A DNA stretch of 43,583 nucleotides from Thermoguttaceae bacterium (GTDB taxonomy: Bacteria; Planctomycetota; Planctomycetia; Pirellulales; Thermoguttaceae). This document shows, one piece after another, positions 16,179-23,545 of this stretch. The DNA is taken from assembly GCA_017436025.1 (NCBI GenBank), contig JAFSDX010000081.1, forward strand, positions 1-43,583. The letters are read 5' to 3'. How positions within the stretch are numbered: position 1 is the first letter of the stretch; each line of letters begins with the position of its first letter. The notes under the pieces were generated by a model that saw only the letters and a list, made by a program, of their open reading frames with translations, did no database searches and was not told where the DNA came from. The translations under genes were made by a program, and so were the position numbers.

Positions 16179-16698
16179 CGTCCGCCTCCGTCGCTCGACG
16201 CATCAGTTGCATCTCGTACCGAACGCGGCGCTCGGAGATTCGCTCCTTCGCGGCGATTTGCCGAACGGAATCGCCGCAAAGGAGCGCGTCGAAAATCGAG
16301 CGTTGCCGCGCCGTCCACTTCGCCGACGCTTCGAACGTCTCGCGCTCCGGCGCCGCGACTTCGAACGGCGTCGCGTCGAGCGAAAGTCCGCGTCGTCGCC
16401 GCGCTCGACGCGCTTCGAACGTCGCGTTTTGCGCCGCGAATTTGGCGATTTTGGCGACGCTCCGAGCGTTCGCGGCGTAAGCGAGCGCGTCGGCGCGCGA
16501 GAAACCGAGCGCGAGTTTCTTTTGCGCGACCCGTTCGCACGAACGCAACGCTCGAAGCGTCGCCTCTTGTATCGCGTCTTCGACGTCGGTTCGACCGTAT
16601 CCCCGCAATCGGGAACGCGTCGACCGCTCGACCGCTTCGACCAAGCCGTCTTCTAACGCGCGGTCGAACAACGCTTTTTGAAAAACCTTGGCGTCCAT
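16168..16698 (-). CDS. Sigma-70-like transcription factor (leftward arm)
   Basis: A 176-residue protein with ECF-sigma-like layout. Residues about 25-60 resemble region 2 (GRTDVEDAIQEATLRALRSC). Residues about 120-165 resemble region 4, with a helix-turn-helix ALLCGDSVRQIAAKERISER. It may direct RNA polymerase to late phage promoters, or be a related HTH regulator. It starts at ATG 16698, about 50 bases downstream of a strong terminator that ends the preceding unit, so it probably has its own promoter. A second sigma-like gene is at 37914-38498 on the other arm. Confidence 0.7.
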   Translation of the reverse strand: MDAKVFQKALFDRALEDGLVEAVERSTRSRLRGYGRTDVEDAIQEATLRALRSCERVAQKKLALGFSRADALAYAANARSVAKIAKFAAQNATFEARRARRRRGLSLDATPFEVAAPERETFEASAKWTARQRSIFDALLCGDSVRQIAAKERISERRVRYEMQLMRRATEADDER

Positions 16699-16748
16699 TC
16701 GCTCCTTTCTTCCTTCGCCGTCCTATAACGATTTTTCCGTCCTTTTTA

Positions 16749-16799
16749 CAAAAAAACGCCGCGAAGAATCGCCTTTTTCAGGGAAAATTCTTCGCGGCG
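16749..16799 (-). terminator. Rho-independent terminator of the leftward transcript
   Basis: Arms CGCCGCGAAGAAT (16757-16769) and ATTCTTCGCGGCG (16787-16799) form a perfect 13-bp stem. Read on the minus strand it is followed by a run of seven T. It lies 50 bases after the stop of the gene ending at 16850 and just upstream of the sigma-like gene. Confidence 0.9.
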
Positions 16800-16849
16800 C
16801 TTCGACGCGTCGAGCCGAACGTTCCGTCGTTCGGCGAAAATCGGAACGG

Positions 16850-18499
16850 TTACGCGGCGTTCGGCGCCGTCGCTTCGGTCGCTCTAAAATATCGCCGGAG
16901 CGTCGCCGCGTCGTCTCGGTCGAGCGTATGCGTCGACTTCCACTTGGTCGCGATTTTAGCGAACGTCGCCGGGTCGATTTCCTCCGGCGGCGAGCCCGCG
17001 AGAATCGCCGCCTCGACCGTTCGAATCGCTTCGTCGATCTCCGCCTTAATCGCGACGCGGCGCGCTTCGAGCCAAACGGCGACGCCGCGCGTTCGTTCCA
17101 AATCGTCGCGAGTGAAAGTTCCGGGCGTTTTGAAGGCGCGGCGTCGAGCGTCGACGAACCAAGCGCGGTCGATTTCCGGCGGCGTCGTTTCCGGATCGAC
17201 GTTCGCGGCCGCCTTAAACGTTTCCGCGATTTCTTTGTATTCGCCGCGCGTAAGTCGAGGCGCGCCGTCGGTTTCGTCGTCCGCCTTCCGACGTTCTTCG
17301 CGTTCCCGCGCGAGTCGCTCCGCTTTCTCTTCCTCGGCGCGCTCGAGCGGTTCGAAAAGCCGTCGGAACGCCTCTTGAATCGCCTCGACTTTCTTCGCCG
17401 AAATCCCGATTTTGACGCGCTCCGGGTCGTCGAGCCAAGCGCTCAATTCGCCGAGGTCTTGGAAATTTTCGGCGACCGTTTCGTAAAGCGCGGCGGGAAG
17501 CGAGTTTTCGAGAACGGCGACCGGCGCGGACTCCCAATTCGACAAGTCGACCTTTTGAAGCGGTTGCGTCGCGGCGCGACTCATCGCTTCGAGCGTTTGG
17601 GCGACGTTCGCGCCCGACTCGAGCGCGGCGGCGGCCTCTTGCGCCGAGATTTGTTCGGCGAGCGTAAGGAGCGGCGTTTCGTCGCGTTCGTCGTATTCCT
17701 CCGAACCGTTTCGCGTGTATTCGCGACGTTTGGCGGCGAGTTTTTCGCGCCGCTTTTTCAGCGACTTCGCAATATCTTTGGCGAGACGCTCCATCTTTTC
17801 GCATTCGTCTTCGGCGGCTTCAAGTTCGCGAATTTTACGCTCCCAAGCCTTGCGTCGGTTCGCTTCGGCGTCTTCCGTTTCCGGCGCTTCGTCGTCGTTC
17901 GGTTCGTCGGCGACGCGGACGGCGACGACGTTCAGCCCGTCGGAACGGCGCGGCGCGTCGCAAGCGCAGGTTTCGCAATCGGCGCCGTCGAGCCCGCAAA
18001 ACGCGCATTCGAGACAGTGTTCGTCGCTTCGCGGTTCCGCGTCGACCGGCTCGAAGACGAACGCGCCGTCGAGTCCGTCGAAGCGATAGCGTTCGCCGAC
18101 TTTCGGTTCGAACGGCGTCGGAGCGGTTTCGGATTCGAGGTTTTGAGCGTCGGTTTGGGTTCGTTCGTTTTCCATCGTCGTTTCCTTATTCTTTTTCGTT
18201 TTTCGAGTTCGTTCGTTACGACGTTCGCCGTCGTCGGATTTTCGGGCGGGATTTTCGACCGCCCGCCAAACGGTCTCGTACATCGCGCAATATTCCGGGC
18301 AAACGAAGCGGTTCAACGCGCAGTCGTCGCACTTGTTTTCGCTCGTCGCGCAAACGTTCCGGCGAACGCATTCGACCGCCGCGAAGTCGGTCTTCGTCGG
18401 CTCGTCGCGTCGAAACGCTTTTACGACGACCCGGTCGCCGGGCGTCGGCGCGAGAATTTCTCCCGCCGGAAAGTCGGTAAAGTCCAAAGGTCGAGCCAT
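16850..18499 (-). CDS. Large Cys-rich and coiled-coil hypothetical protein (possible two-start gene)
   Basis: A continuous ORF of 549 codons. The N-terminal 75 residues (MARPLDFTDFPAGEILAP) include a cysteine cluster CATSENKCDDCALNRFVCPE, probably metal-binding. A second start at 18175 (MENERTQTDAQN) has AAGGAAAC before it, so a shorter 441-residue product is likely, or these were once two genes. The larger part has another Cys cluster (CLECAFCGLDGADCETCAC), a highly charged coiled coil (residues about 225-280) and a second helical region with EEEKAERLAREREER. No family is recognised. The segment PRRSDGL after a Cys knuckle also occurs in the helicase, suggesting a shared zinc module. Followed by the terminator at 16749-16799. 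Confidence 0.68.
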   Translation of the reverse strand: MARPLDFTDFPAGEILAPTPGDRVVVKAFRRDEPTKTDFAAVECVRRNVCATSENKCDDCALNRFVCPEYCAMYETVWRAVENPARKSDDGERRNERTRKTKKNKETTMENERTQTDAQNLESETAPTPFEPKVGERYRFDGLDGAFVFEPVDAEPRSDEHCLECAFCGLDGADCETCACDAPRRSDGLNVVAVRVADEPNDDEAPETEDAEANRRKAWERKIRELEAAEDECEKMERLAKDIAKSLKKRREKLAAKRREYTRNGSEEYDERDETPLLTLAEQISAQEAAAALESGANVAQTLEAMSRAATQPLQKVDLSNWESAPVAVLENSLPAALYETVAENFQDLGELSAWLDDPERVKIGISAKKVEAIQEAFRRLFEPLERAEEEKAERLAREREERRKADDETDGAPRLTRGEYKEIAETFKAAANVDPETTPPEIDRAWFVDARRRAFKTPGTFTRDDLERTRGVAVWLEARRVAIKAEIDEAIRTVEAAILAGSPPEEIDPATFAKIATKWKSTHTLDRDDAATLRRYFRATEATAPNAA

Positions 18500-18514
18500 C
18501 GCTGTTTCTCCTTC

Positions 18515-19003
18515 TCAACAAGCCGCGAGTTCGCGTTCTTTCAACGTTCGCAACGCGCTCCGAATCTCAAACGCGAGGCGTTGAACTTCAAAAGCGTTCG
18601 CCGGTCGCCGACGTTCCCGCGTCAACCGCTTAAAATCGTCGAACGAAAGCGCGAGTTCCGAAACCTCGAATCCTTCGGCGACCGCCAAAAGTTCGTCGAC
18701 GGTTCGCTCCGGCTCCGCGCTCGGCGGTTGCGTTTGTTCGCGGTCGACGACCGGCGCGACCGTTCCGCGCGTCGGTCGCGGTTCGTCGGCGAATCGCGTC
18801 GGCGTCCAAACCCAACCGGCGTTTTCGAAGAGCCGCTTCAGTCGAAGCGTCGCGGTTTGCCAAATCGTTCGTTTCCCGGCGCCTCCGTTCGAGCGGTCGT
18901 AAAGCGACTTTTCGTCGCGAGCCTCCCGAATCAGCGCGAAGACGTCCGAACGGGTCGCGCCGCCGACCCGCAGAACAACCGCCGCCGTCAGACGGTCGAT
19001 CAA
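18515..19003 (-). CDS. Hypothetical protein whose N-terminus runs into repeat copy 2
   Basis: An ORF of 162 codons starting at a TTG (19003), but the same frame stays open and coding-like upstream to about 19130 (reading STVDVRSLVDFESPKVAAL and EIAERVWEPTVHPDL). It then enters repeat copy 2, without any good ATG or GTG. So the true N-terminus seems lost or replaced. The body has a helical stretch (ATRSDVFALIREARDEKSLY), an aromatic AGWVWTPTR segment and a C-terminal helix. I do not recognise the family. The stop is 16 bases before the next gene start at 18499. Confidence 0.6.
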   Translation of the reverse strand: MIDRLTAAVVLRVGGATRSDVFALIREARDEKSLYDRSNGGAGKRTIWQTATLRLKRLFENAGWVWTPTRFADEPRPTRGTVAPVVDREQTQPPSAEPERTVDELLAVAEGFEVSELALSFDDFKRLTRERRRPANAFEVQRLAFEIRSALRTLKERELAAC

Positions 19004-19140
19004 ATCCGGATGAACGGTCGGCTCCCAAACGCGCTCGGCGATTTCGCTTCGAAGCGCCGCGACTTTCGGCGACTCGAAGTCGACGAGCGAGCGAACGTCG
19101 ACGGTCGAAGGCGCGGTCGCGACGGCGCGACTCCCGTCCC

Positions 19141-19197
19141 GAGCTACCGCGCGAGCTCGGTTTCCGCTCCCGTTGGTCGCTAACGTCTTCGCTCAAC
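19141..19197 (+). repeat. Dispersed structured repeat, copy 2 (head missing)
   Basis: Reads GAGCTACCGCGCGAGCTCGG, then the CTCCCGTTGGTCGCTAACG and CTTCGCTCAAC segments shared with the other copies. The GC-rich head is absent. It lies antisense to the flanking leftward genes, at the 5' side of the gene at 18515-19003. Confidence 0.85.
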
Positions 19198-19258
19198 ATC
19201 GCTTGCACTCCTCCTCGACGCCGCGTCGCGCTCCTTTGCTTGGTCGCCGCGTCGCCGC

Positions 19259-19723
19259 TCAAAAATCCGCCTCTTCCTGCGAAATCTGCAAGACGACCGG
19301 GCCCGTTTCGACGTCGGTTTTCGGCGCGTATCCGCGTTTGCGACCTTTTGTCGACAAATAAAATTGAATCAACCGAACGTCCCCGTTTTGAATCGCTTGG
19401 AACATCTTGCTTTCGACAAAATCGAGCGCGCGTTCCTCGATCTCGTCGACCTGCCGCGCGAACTCCGGATCGTTTTTCAACCACTCGTAAAAGGTCGTTC
19501 GCCCGACGCCGACCTTGTCGCAAGCGCTCGAAACGAGCCCGAGCGAGTTGCGCAACTCCTCCAACAACAACGCTTTTTTCCGACGACGTTTTCGCTCGAC
19601 GCGTTCGGCGGCGTTCCCTTCGTCCGTTCCGGCGCGCCCGCGACCGCGCGGTTCCGGGCCCGCGCTACCGCGCGAAGTTCGTTTTCCTCGCTCCCGATGG
19701 TCGCCAACGTCTTCGCTCAACAT
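19259..19723 (-). CDS. Terminase small subunit-like HTH protein; first residues encoded by repeat
   Basis: A 154-residue protein. Residues about 50-85 form a helix-turn-helix, LVSSACDKVGVGRTTFYEWL, followed by KNDPEFARQVDEIEERALDF and VESKMFQAIQNGDVRLIQFY, the pattern of phage terminase small subunits and related packaging-type HTH proteins. It would recognise the packaging site and feed DNA to the large subunit, which is not in this window. The only ATG (19723) lies inside repeat copy 3, read antisense, so the first 30 residues (MLSEDVGDHRERG and on) come from the repeat. Either the repeat supplied a new start, or the original start was lost. Confidence 0.72.
   Translation of the reverse strand: MLSEDVGDHRERGKRTSRGSAGPEPRGRGRAGTDEGNAAERVERKRRRKKALLLEELRNSLGLVSSACDKVGVGRTTFYEWLKNDPEFARQVDEIEERALDFVESKMFQAIQNGDVRLIQFYLSTKGRKRGYAPKTDVETGPVVLQISQEEADF
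19635..19721 (+). repeat. Dispersed structured repeat, copy 3
   Basis: Head variant GCGACCGCGCGGTTCCGGGC (as in copy 4), the hairpin GCGCTACCGCGC, then CTCCCGATGGTCGCCAACG and CTTCGCTCAAC. It overlaps, antisense, the first 29 codons of the terminase-small-subunit-like ORF. Confidence 0.85.
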
Positions 19724-20125
19724 CGTTTAAACACTTTTTCTTTTTGCGAAATCGAACCGATATTCCCGCGTCGAACCGGCAAGCGACGACGGAGCGGCGC
19801 GGTCGCCGTCGCGTTCGGTTTGTTCGCCTCGGCGCTTGCTTTTTCGCGTTCGCTCGCTTCCGTTCGTTCGTTTTTCATCGCCGTTTTCGCCCCGTCCGCG
19901 CTCGTCGGTTCGACGTTCCTAACCGCTTATCGTTCGACGCGTTAGCGTTCGTCTTCGGCGCGATTCACACGCTTGTTTGAACCGCTTCTTTCGCCCCGTT
20001 CGCGCTCCTTCTCACCCCAAGAGAAAACATTAAATTTAATATTCGCAAAAATGAAATTTAGACGTGAATTTTGCGAAAAACCTGCGTTTTTTAAAGAAAA
20101 AGCGCCGCGTTTCGACCGTTTTTAA

Positions 20126-20211
20126 CGCCCGCGACCGCGCGGTTCCGGGCCCGCGCTACCGCGCGAACTCGGTTTCAACGCTCCCGTTGGTCGCTAACAT
20201 TTTCGCTCAAC
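20126..20211 (+). repeat. Dispersed structured repeat, copy 4
   Basis: Head GCGACCGCGCGGTTCCGGGC, hairpin GCGCTACCGCGC, then CTCCCGTTGGTCGCTAACAT and TTCGCTCAAC. Intergenic, just beyond the terminator that follows the PRTase-FolE gene. Confidence 0.88.
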
Positions 20212-20232
20212 AACGGTTAGAACGACGCCCGA

Positions 20233-20265
20233 CAAAAAAACGCGCGGAGTTTTCGCCCCGCGCGT
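20233..20265 (-). terminator. Rho-independent terminator after the 7-deazaguanine operon
   Basis: Arms ACGCGCGG (20240-20247) and CCGCGCGT (20258-20265) with a loop of ten bases. On the minus strand it is followed by a run of seven T. It stands 50 bases after the stop of the PRTase-FolE gene and so closes the leftward queD-queE-folE unit. Confidence 0.88.
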
Positions 20266-20317
20266 CTTGCGCTTTCGTTTTGCTTCGACGTCTTGTCGTC
20301 GTTTTGTTTTTCGCGAA

Positions 20318-21229
20318 TCAACCGGCTTCGACAACGCGTCGTATCGTTTCCGCATCGCCTCGCGTCGCGACGGTTATCATCTTGCCGCGCCGCTTTTGAA
20401 CGCCTCGCGCGACCATACAAAAATGCTGCGCTTCCGCCCGAACGTAAACGCCGCGCGGCGCCAACTCCACTTGAATCGCCGACGCGATTTCCTCGACGAG
20501 CCGCTCCTGAATCTGCAAGCGTCGAGCGAAACAGTCGACGAGCCGCGCCAACTTCGAAACGCCGACGACGCGCGAACCGGGCAAATAGCCGACCGAAATT
20601 TCGCCGAAAAACGGCAGCATATGATGCTCGCACGTCGAGTAAAATTCGACGTCTTTCAAGACGATCGGCGCCGTTTCCGCGTCGGGCCGGTCGACGCTAA
20701 AACGTTTGCTCAAAATCGTTTTCGGATTCTCGCCGTATCCGCCGTAAAGGGTCGCCCAACTTTTGCGAACGCGCTCCGGCGTCTCGCGCAAGCCTTCGCG
20801 GTTCGGGTTTTCGCCGAGAAACTCAAGTTGCCGAACGACGGTCGACTCGATCTTTTTCGTCGTTTCCCAAGGGAACGCGACCCAGCCGGAAACCGTTTCG
20901 CCGACGTAATTTGGCGCGACCGAACGCGGCGCCCGCCCTTTGTCGAAAAGCGCCGCGCGAACGGGCGCGTTCGACCAACGCTCGAACGTTCGGCCCGAGT
21001 CGCAAACGTCGTCGACGACGAGCGTTTTTTCGGTCGGCTCCCAAACGAGCGGCAAACCGGAAAAAGACGACAGTTCGACGCCGACGCAAACGCCGCTCGT
21101 CGGAACGGCGAATATCGAATCGAAGGGCGAAAAGTCGATTTTCCGCGCCAAGTCGAGACAGCGAAGGCGAAATTCGGGCCAAGTCAACGCAAGCCCAGCG
21201 TTTTGTGCAGTTGCAACGACAGCGTCCAT
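20318..21229 (-). CDS. folE: Phosphoribosyltransferase fused to GTP cyclohydrolase I (FolE)
   Basis: A 303-residue fusion. Residues 1-110 are a type I phosphoribosyltransferase: FAVPTSGVCVGVELS and the PRPP loop TLVVDDVCDSGRTFERW, close to xanthine-guanine PRTases. Residues about 115-303 are FolE: NREGLRETPERVRKSW, the zinc/substrate motif YSTCEHHMLPFFGEISVGY, and AQHFCMVARGVQKRRGK with the second zinc cysteine. FolE turns GTP into dihydroneopterin triphosphate, the first step to preQ0. The PRTase may salvage guanine-type bases to nucleotides and so supply GTP, or handle a deazapurine base. The ATG at 21229 has AAGGAGAATCCGCA before it, so the 46-base overlap with queE is real. Terminated at 20233-20265. 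Confidence 0.92.
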   Translation of the reverse strand: MDAVVATAQNAGLALTWPEFRLRCLDLARKIDFSPFDSIFAVPTSGVCVGVELSSFSGLPLVWEPTEKTLVVDDVCDSGRTFERWSNAPVRAALFDKGRAPRSVAPNYVGETVSGWVAFPWETTKKIESTVVRQLEFLGENPNREGLRETPERVRKSWATLYGGYGENPKTILSKRFSVDRPDAETAPIVLKDVEFYSTCEHHMLPFFGEISVGYLPGSRVVGVSKLARLVDCFARRLQIQERLVEEIASAIQVELAPRGVYVRAEAQHFCMVARGVQKRRGKMITVATRGDAETIRRVVEAG

Positions 21230-21864
21230 TGCGGATTCTCCTTAACGTAACGGATGGTTTTTTCGATATTTCGCGCGGTCGTTTTCGGGTCGTTCGCGAC
21301 CGCTTTCGGTTGCAGGTAACGCCCGATCGAGCGCGGCGCCGCGTCGAACGGCGCGAGGTTTTGCCCGTCGTAAACGATTTTCAGGTCGACGGCTAACGAG
21401 CTTCGCGCGCACTCGAAAAAACGCAACGCCGTCGCGGCGTCTTCCGGCGTTTTCGGCGAAACTGTTAGGCGTTCAATCCAATCGGTTCCTTGCCAACGGT
21501 CGAGCGTCGAGCCGTTCGTTTCGACGTGGAATTCAACGCCGGGCAATTCGCGCCGAAAAACGACGAGACGCTCCCGCGTCAGTTGAAGCGTCGGCTCGCC
21601 GCCGGTGAAAACGACGATCGCGCGGCGCGAACCGATTCGCGGATTGAGTTCTCGAACGATTTGCGCGATTTCTTCGACCGTCAGTTCCGCGAACGTCGAA
21701 AAGTCCGTGTCGCAAAACTCGCAAGCGCGGTTGCAACCGGCCAAGCGAACGAACGTCGCCGCTCGACCGGTCGCCGCGCCTTCGCCTTGAATCGAATGGA
21801 AAATTTCGGCGACGCGCAACGTCGGCCCTTGTTCCAATTCGGCAAGACTCCAAACAACGCTCAT
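21184..21864 (-). CDS. queE: 7-carboxy-7-deazaguanine synthase QueE
   Basis: Radical SAM enzyme of 226 residues that makes 7-carboxy-7-deazaguanine from carboxytetrahydropterin. Features: FHSIQGEGAATGRAATFVRL near residue 25, the iron-sulfur motif CNRACEFCDTDF (CxxxCxxC), the SAM-binding VVFTGGEPTLQ, and VETNGS. The gene starts at ATG 21864, overlapping the TGA of queD by four bases, and overlaps folE at its 3' end. All expected family residues are present. It sits between queD and folE, the standard 7-deazaguanine cluster. queC, needed for preQ0, is not seen here and may be supplied by the host or lie outside the window. Confidence 0.94.
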   Translation of the reverse strand: MSVVWSLAELEQGPTLRVAEIFHSIQGEGAATGRAATFVRLAGCNRACEFCDTDFSTFAELTVEEIAQIVRELNPRIGSRRAIVVFTGGEPTLQLTRERLVVFRRELPGVEFHVETNGSTLDRWQGTDWIERLTVSPKTPEDAATALRFFECARSSLAVDLKIVYDGQNLAPFDAAPRSIGRYLQPKAVANDPKTTARNIEKTIRYVKENPQWTLSLQLHKTLGLR

Positions 21865-22286
21865 CGGGCCGCCTCCGTTTCCGTTTTCCTTTCCGCTTCC
21901 GTTTCGGCGGCGTCTCGAACGAACGACGCGATCGAGCCCGGCGACTCCTCGACGTCGACGCGGCGAACGAACGCGCCGTTTCCGGCGGAACGCAATTCCA
22001 CGTCGAGCAAGTCGGCGATCGCTTTCGCGATATTCTCGGCGGTCGGATTCGTCGTCGCCAACGCTTCGACGTCGTCGTTTAACGACCGATGGTCGAACCG
22101 CTCGACGACCGTTTGTTTAATCCGCGAAAAGTCGCAAACCATTCCGTTCGCGTCGAGTCGCGGCGCCTCGACCGAAACGACGACGTTCCAGTTGTGCCCG
22201 TGAAGCCGCGCGCACGGGCTCGGATAATCGAGCCTCAAATAATGCGCCGCCGCGAACGAAAACGCCCTCTTTACTCGATAACTCAT
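21861..22286 (-). CDS. queD: 6-carboxytetrahydropterin synthase QueD
   Basis: Converts dihydroneopterin triphosphate to 6-carboxy-5,6,7,8-tetrahydropterin. The start is ATG 22286, which overlaps the stop of the preceding gene (TAATG); the product has 141 residues. Zinc histidines are in FSFAAAHYLRL and LHGHNWNV, and the catalytic Cys lies before the HGH motif in YPSPCARLHGH. The usual DHRSLND motif is present in ERFDHRSLND, and NPTAENIAKAI is typical. Length slightly above the 120-residue norm because of a Glu/Thr/Ala-rich tail. Coupled downstream to queE by ATGA. Confidence 0.93.
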   Translation of the reverse strand: MSYRVKRAFSFAAAHYLRLDYPSPCARLHGHNWNVVVSVEAPRLDANGMVCDFSRIKQTVVERFDHRSLNDDVEALATTNPTAENIAKAIADLLDVELRSAGNGAFVRRVDVEESPGSIASFVRDAAETEAERKTETEAAR

Positions 22287-22612
22287 TACTCTTGATTCCC
22301 CGCTAAACTTTCGTATAAACGTTTGTGAAGTCGGGTCGCAAGCAACGCTTCGACGACCCAACGCTTAAAATTCGGCGAAACGGGACGGCGAAACTCCCGT
22401 TCCAGTCGTTCGAGAAACGGACGGCTTTCGCGAACCAACCGCGCCCGCTCGCTCGGTTTGAGCGAGTTCGTTCGCCGTCCCAAACATTGACCGTATCGCG
22501 TCGCCGACTGACGCCAAGTCGAGTCGGACGAAGTCGCGACGTCGCGGCAACTCCGCAAAATATTCTTTTGCGTGCAACCCAGCAAATGAAGGTCGATTTC
22601 CGGTTTGCGCGG
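22286..22612 (-). pseudogene. DpdA/TGT-like transglycosylase, C-terminal fragment
   Basis: About 107 codons read KPEIDLHLLGCTQKNILRSC, then SSDSTWRQSATRYGQ and a basic helical tail. The LHLLG and SxDSTxW patterns match the C-terminal barrel of tRNA-guanine-transglycosylase-like proteins; the phage/bacterial DpdA branch swaps guanine in DNA for a 7-deazaguanine. The frame begins in repeat copy 5, so this piece has no native start (the open frame into the repeat starts MKPSSRGSAGPERP). It ends in TAATG, coupled to queD. The matching N-terminal piece is at 22792-23133; roughly 100 internal residues appear missing. Assignment rests on motifs and on the que context. Confidence 0.6.
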
Positions 22613-22693
22613 CGCCGCCGGGCGCTCCGGGCCCGCGCTGCCGCGCGAACTCGGTTTCAACGCTCCCGTTGGTCGCTAACGTCTTCGCTCAAC
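22611..22693 (+). repeat. Dispersed structured repeat, copy 5, inside the broken DpdA-like gene
   Basis: Full form: head GGCGCCGCCGGGCGCTCCGG, hairpin GCGCTGCCGCGC, then CTCCCGTTGGTCGCTAACG and CTTCGCTCAACTTCGGTTAG. It joins the C-terminal fragment directly, at the CGC codon before KPEIDLH. About 100 bases of unassigned sequence separate it from the N-terminal fragment. Confidence 0.9.
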
Positions 22694-22791
22694 TTCGGTT
22701 AGAAGATTCCGTTTTCGTCGAAAACGAACCGACTTTACGTTCTCCCGAACAGATACGCTCGCGACGAAACGGCAAGCGACGACGGAGCGAA

Positions 22792-23133
22792 TCAAACGGA
22801 AACGCCCAAACGCGCTCCCGGAGCGGCGCGGTCGCCGCCGAGTCGCTCGAACCAAGCGCCGATAAACCGCCGATCGCGCTTCCCGGCGTGCGCGCCGAAC
22901 ATTAACGTAAACAGTCCGGAGTCCATTATCGGACGCCGGAAACGGCTTTCGACAAACGCCGGCGGAAAGATATGGTCGACGCGCGGCTGTTGCGGCGTTC
23001 CTTTGATTCCGAAGTCGGCGCAAATGAAATTGAAGACAGTGAAAAGCGCGTATCGGACGCCCGCCTCGCGATAAATTTGCGCGTAAGCAAACCGCTCCGC
23101 CTTTTTTGAATTTGCGAAATAAACTTTCAGCAT
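22792..23133 (-). pseudogene. DpdA/TGT-like transglycosylase, N-terminal fragment
   Basis: Starts at ATG 23133 with MLKVYFANSKKAERFAYAQI, then YREAGVRYALFTVFNFICAD and IMDSGLFTLMFGAHAGKRD, the DSGxFT active-site region of DpdA/TGT-like proteins (the Asp is the general base in TGT). It proceeds to FIGAWFERL and then leaves the family pattern and stops at a TGA, about 113 codons in all. Its ATG overlaps the TGA of a preceding gene remnant (ATGCTGA). With the fragment at 22286-22612 it makes one transglycosylase gene interrupted by repeat copy 5 and lacking its middle part. Confidence 0.62.
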
Positions 23134-23218
23134 TCGCCGCCCTCGCCTTCGCTCCGACGCGAAACGACGGCGCCGCCGAACCCGTCCTCGCGCGCTTCGA
23201 CGCGAACCGCGCCCGTCG
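23131..23218 (-). pseudogene. C-terminal remnant of an unidentified gene next to repeat copy 6
   Basis: About 28 codons with coding-like codon use, reading GAVRVEAREDGFGGAVVSRR and ending EGEGGEC before a TGA that overlaps the DpdA-like start. Upstream the frame enters repeat copy 6. No family can be named from so short a piece. It shows the same pattern as its neighbours: gene end, repeat, lost remainder. Confidence 0.45.
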
Positions 23219-23300
23219 GCGACGCCGGGCGCTCCGGGCCCGCGCTACCGCGCGAACTCGGCCTCGTCGCTTCCGTTGGGCGCTAACGTATTCGCCCAAC
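23219..23300 (+). repeat. Dispersed structured repeat, copy 6
   Basis: Head GCCGGGCGCTCCGGGCCCGC, hairpin GCGCTACCGCGC, and a terminal stem that is perfect in this copy: GTTGGGC and GCCCAAC separated by 12 bases. Antisense to the surrounding leftward genes. Confidence 0.9.
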
Positions 23301-23443
23301 TTCGCCGTTTTCTTCGAACGTCCGCGACAGCGAACGAGGTTTCGACGCCCGCCGCCAAGATCCGTCGTCGCGGCGACGCGTTCGGCCAACTTCAAACGGT
23401 TTCAACTTTTTCGCAACGTTCGGCGGCGTTCGAGTTCGGAGCG

Positions 23444-23515
23444 TCAAACGGTCGGCGTCGGAATCAAAAAGCCTTCGACAAAGTTGCAGGCGACGACGAG
23501 CGTTTCCGTTTTCAT
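23444..23515 (-). pseudogene. Short 5' gene fragment with a strong ribosome site
   Basis: ATG 23515 is preceded by GGAAAGGAGAAAACGCCA, one of the best ribosome sites in the window, yet the frame (MKTETLVVACNFVEGFLIPT) ends after 23 codons. In the next frame it continues as DAPNSNAAERCEKVETV to about 23392. It is either a genuine tiny gene or a longer one broken by a one-base shift. Confidence 0.45.
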
Positions 23516-23545
23516 TGGCGTTTTCTCCTTTCCAACTTTGGCGAC

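Larger units (their letters stand above)
19724..20317. other. 594-base stretch without a clear gene
   Basis: Holds repeat copy 4 (20126-20211), an A+T-rich patch at about 20020-20100, and the terminator at 20233-20265. A possible 52-codon minus-strand ORF starts at ATG 19878 (MKNERTEASEREKASAEANK) and its TGA overlaps the start of the next gene, but it has no ribosome site. The text GGCAAGCGACGACGGAGCG at about 19780 recurs at about 22770, downstream of repeat copy 5. Confidence 0.6.

Noticed and set aside
15468..17378. Plus-strand ORF of 636 codons
   Set aside because: It is antisense to the DUF3799 nuclease, sigma-like gene and terminator and has no recognisable domain.
16688..19183. Plus-strand ORF of 831 codons opposite the genes at 16.7-19.1 kb
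   Set aside because: It is Arg/Phe-rich with no motif, crosses the terminator and repeat copy 2, and lies opposite real genes. Codon bias toward TCG, GCG and GAC on the other strand keeps this frame open.
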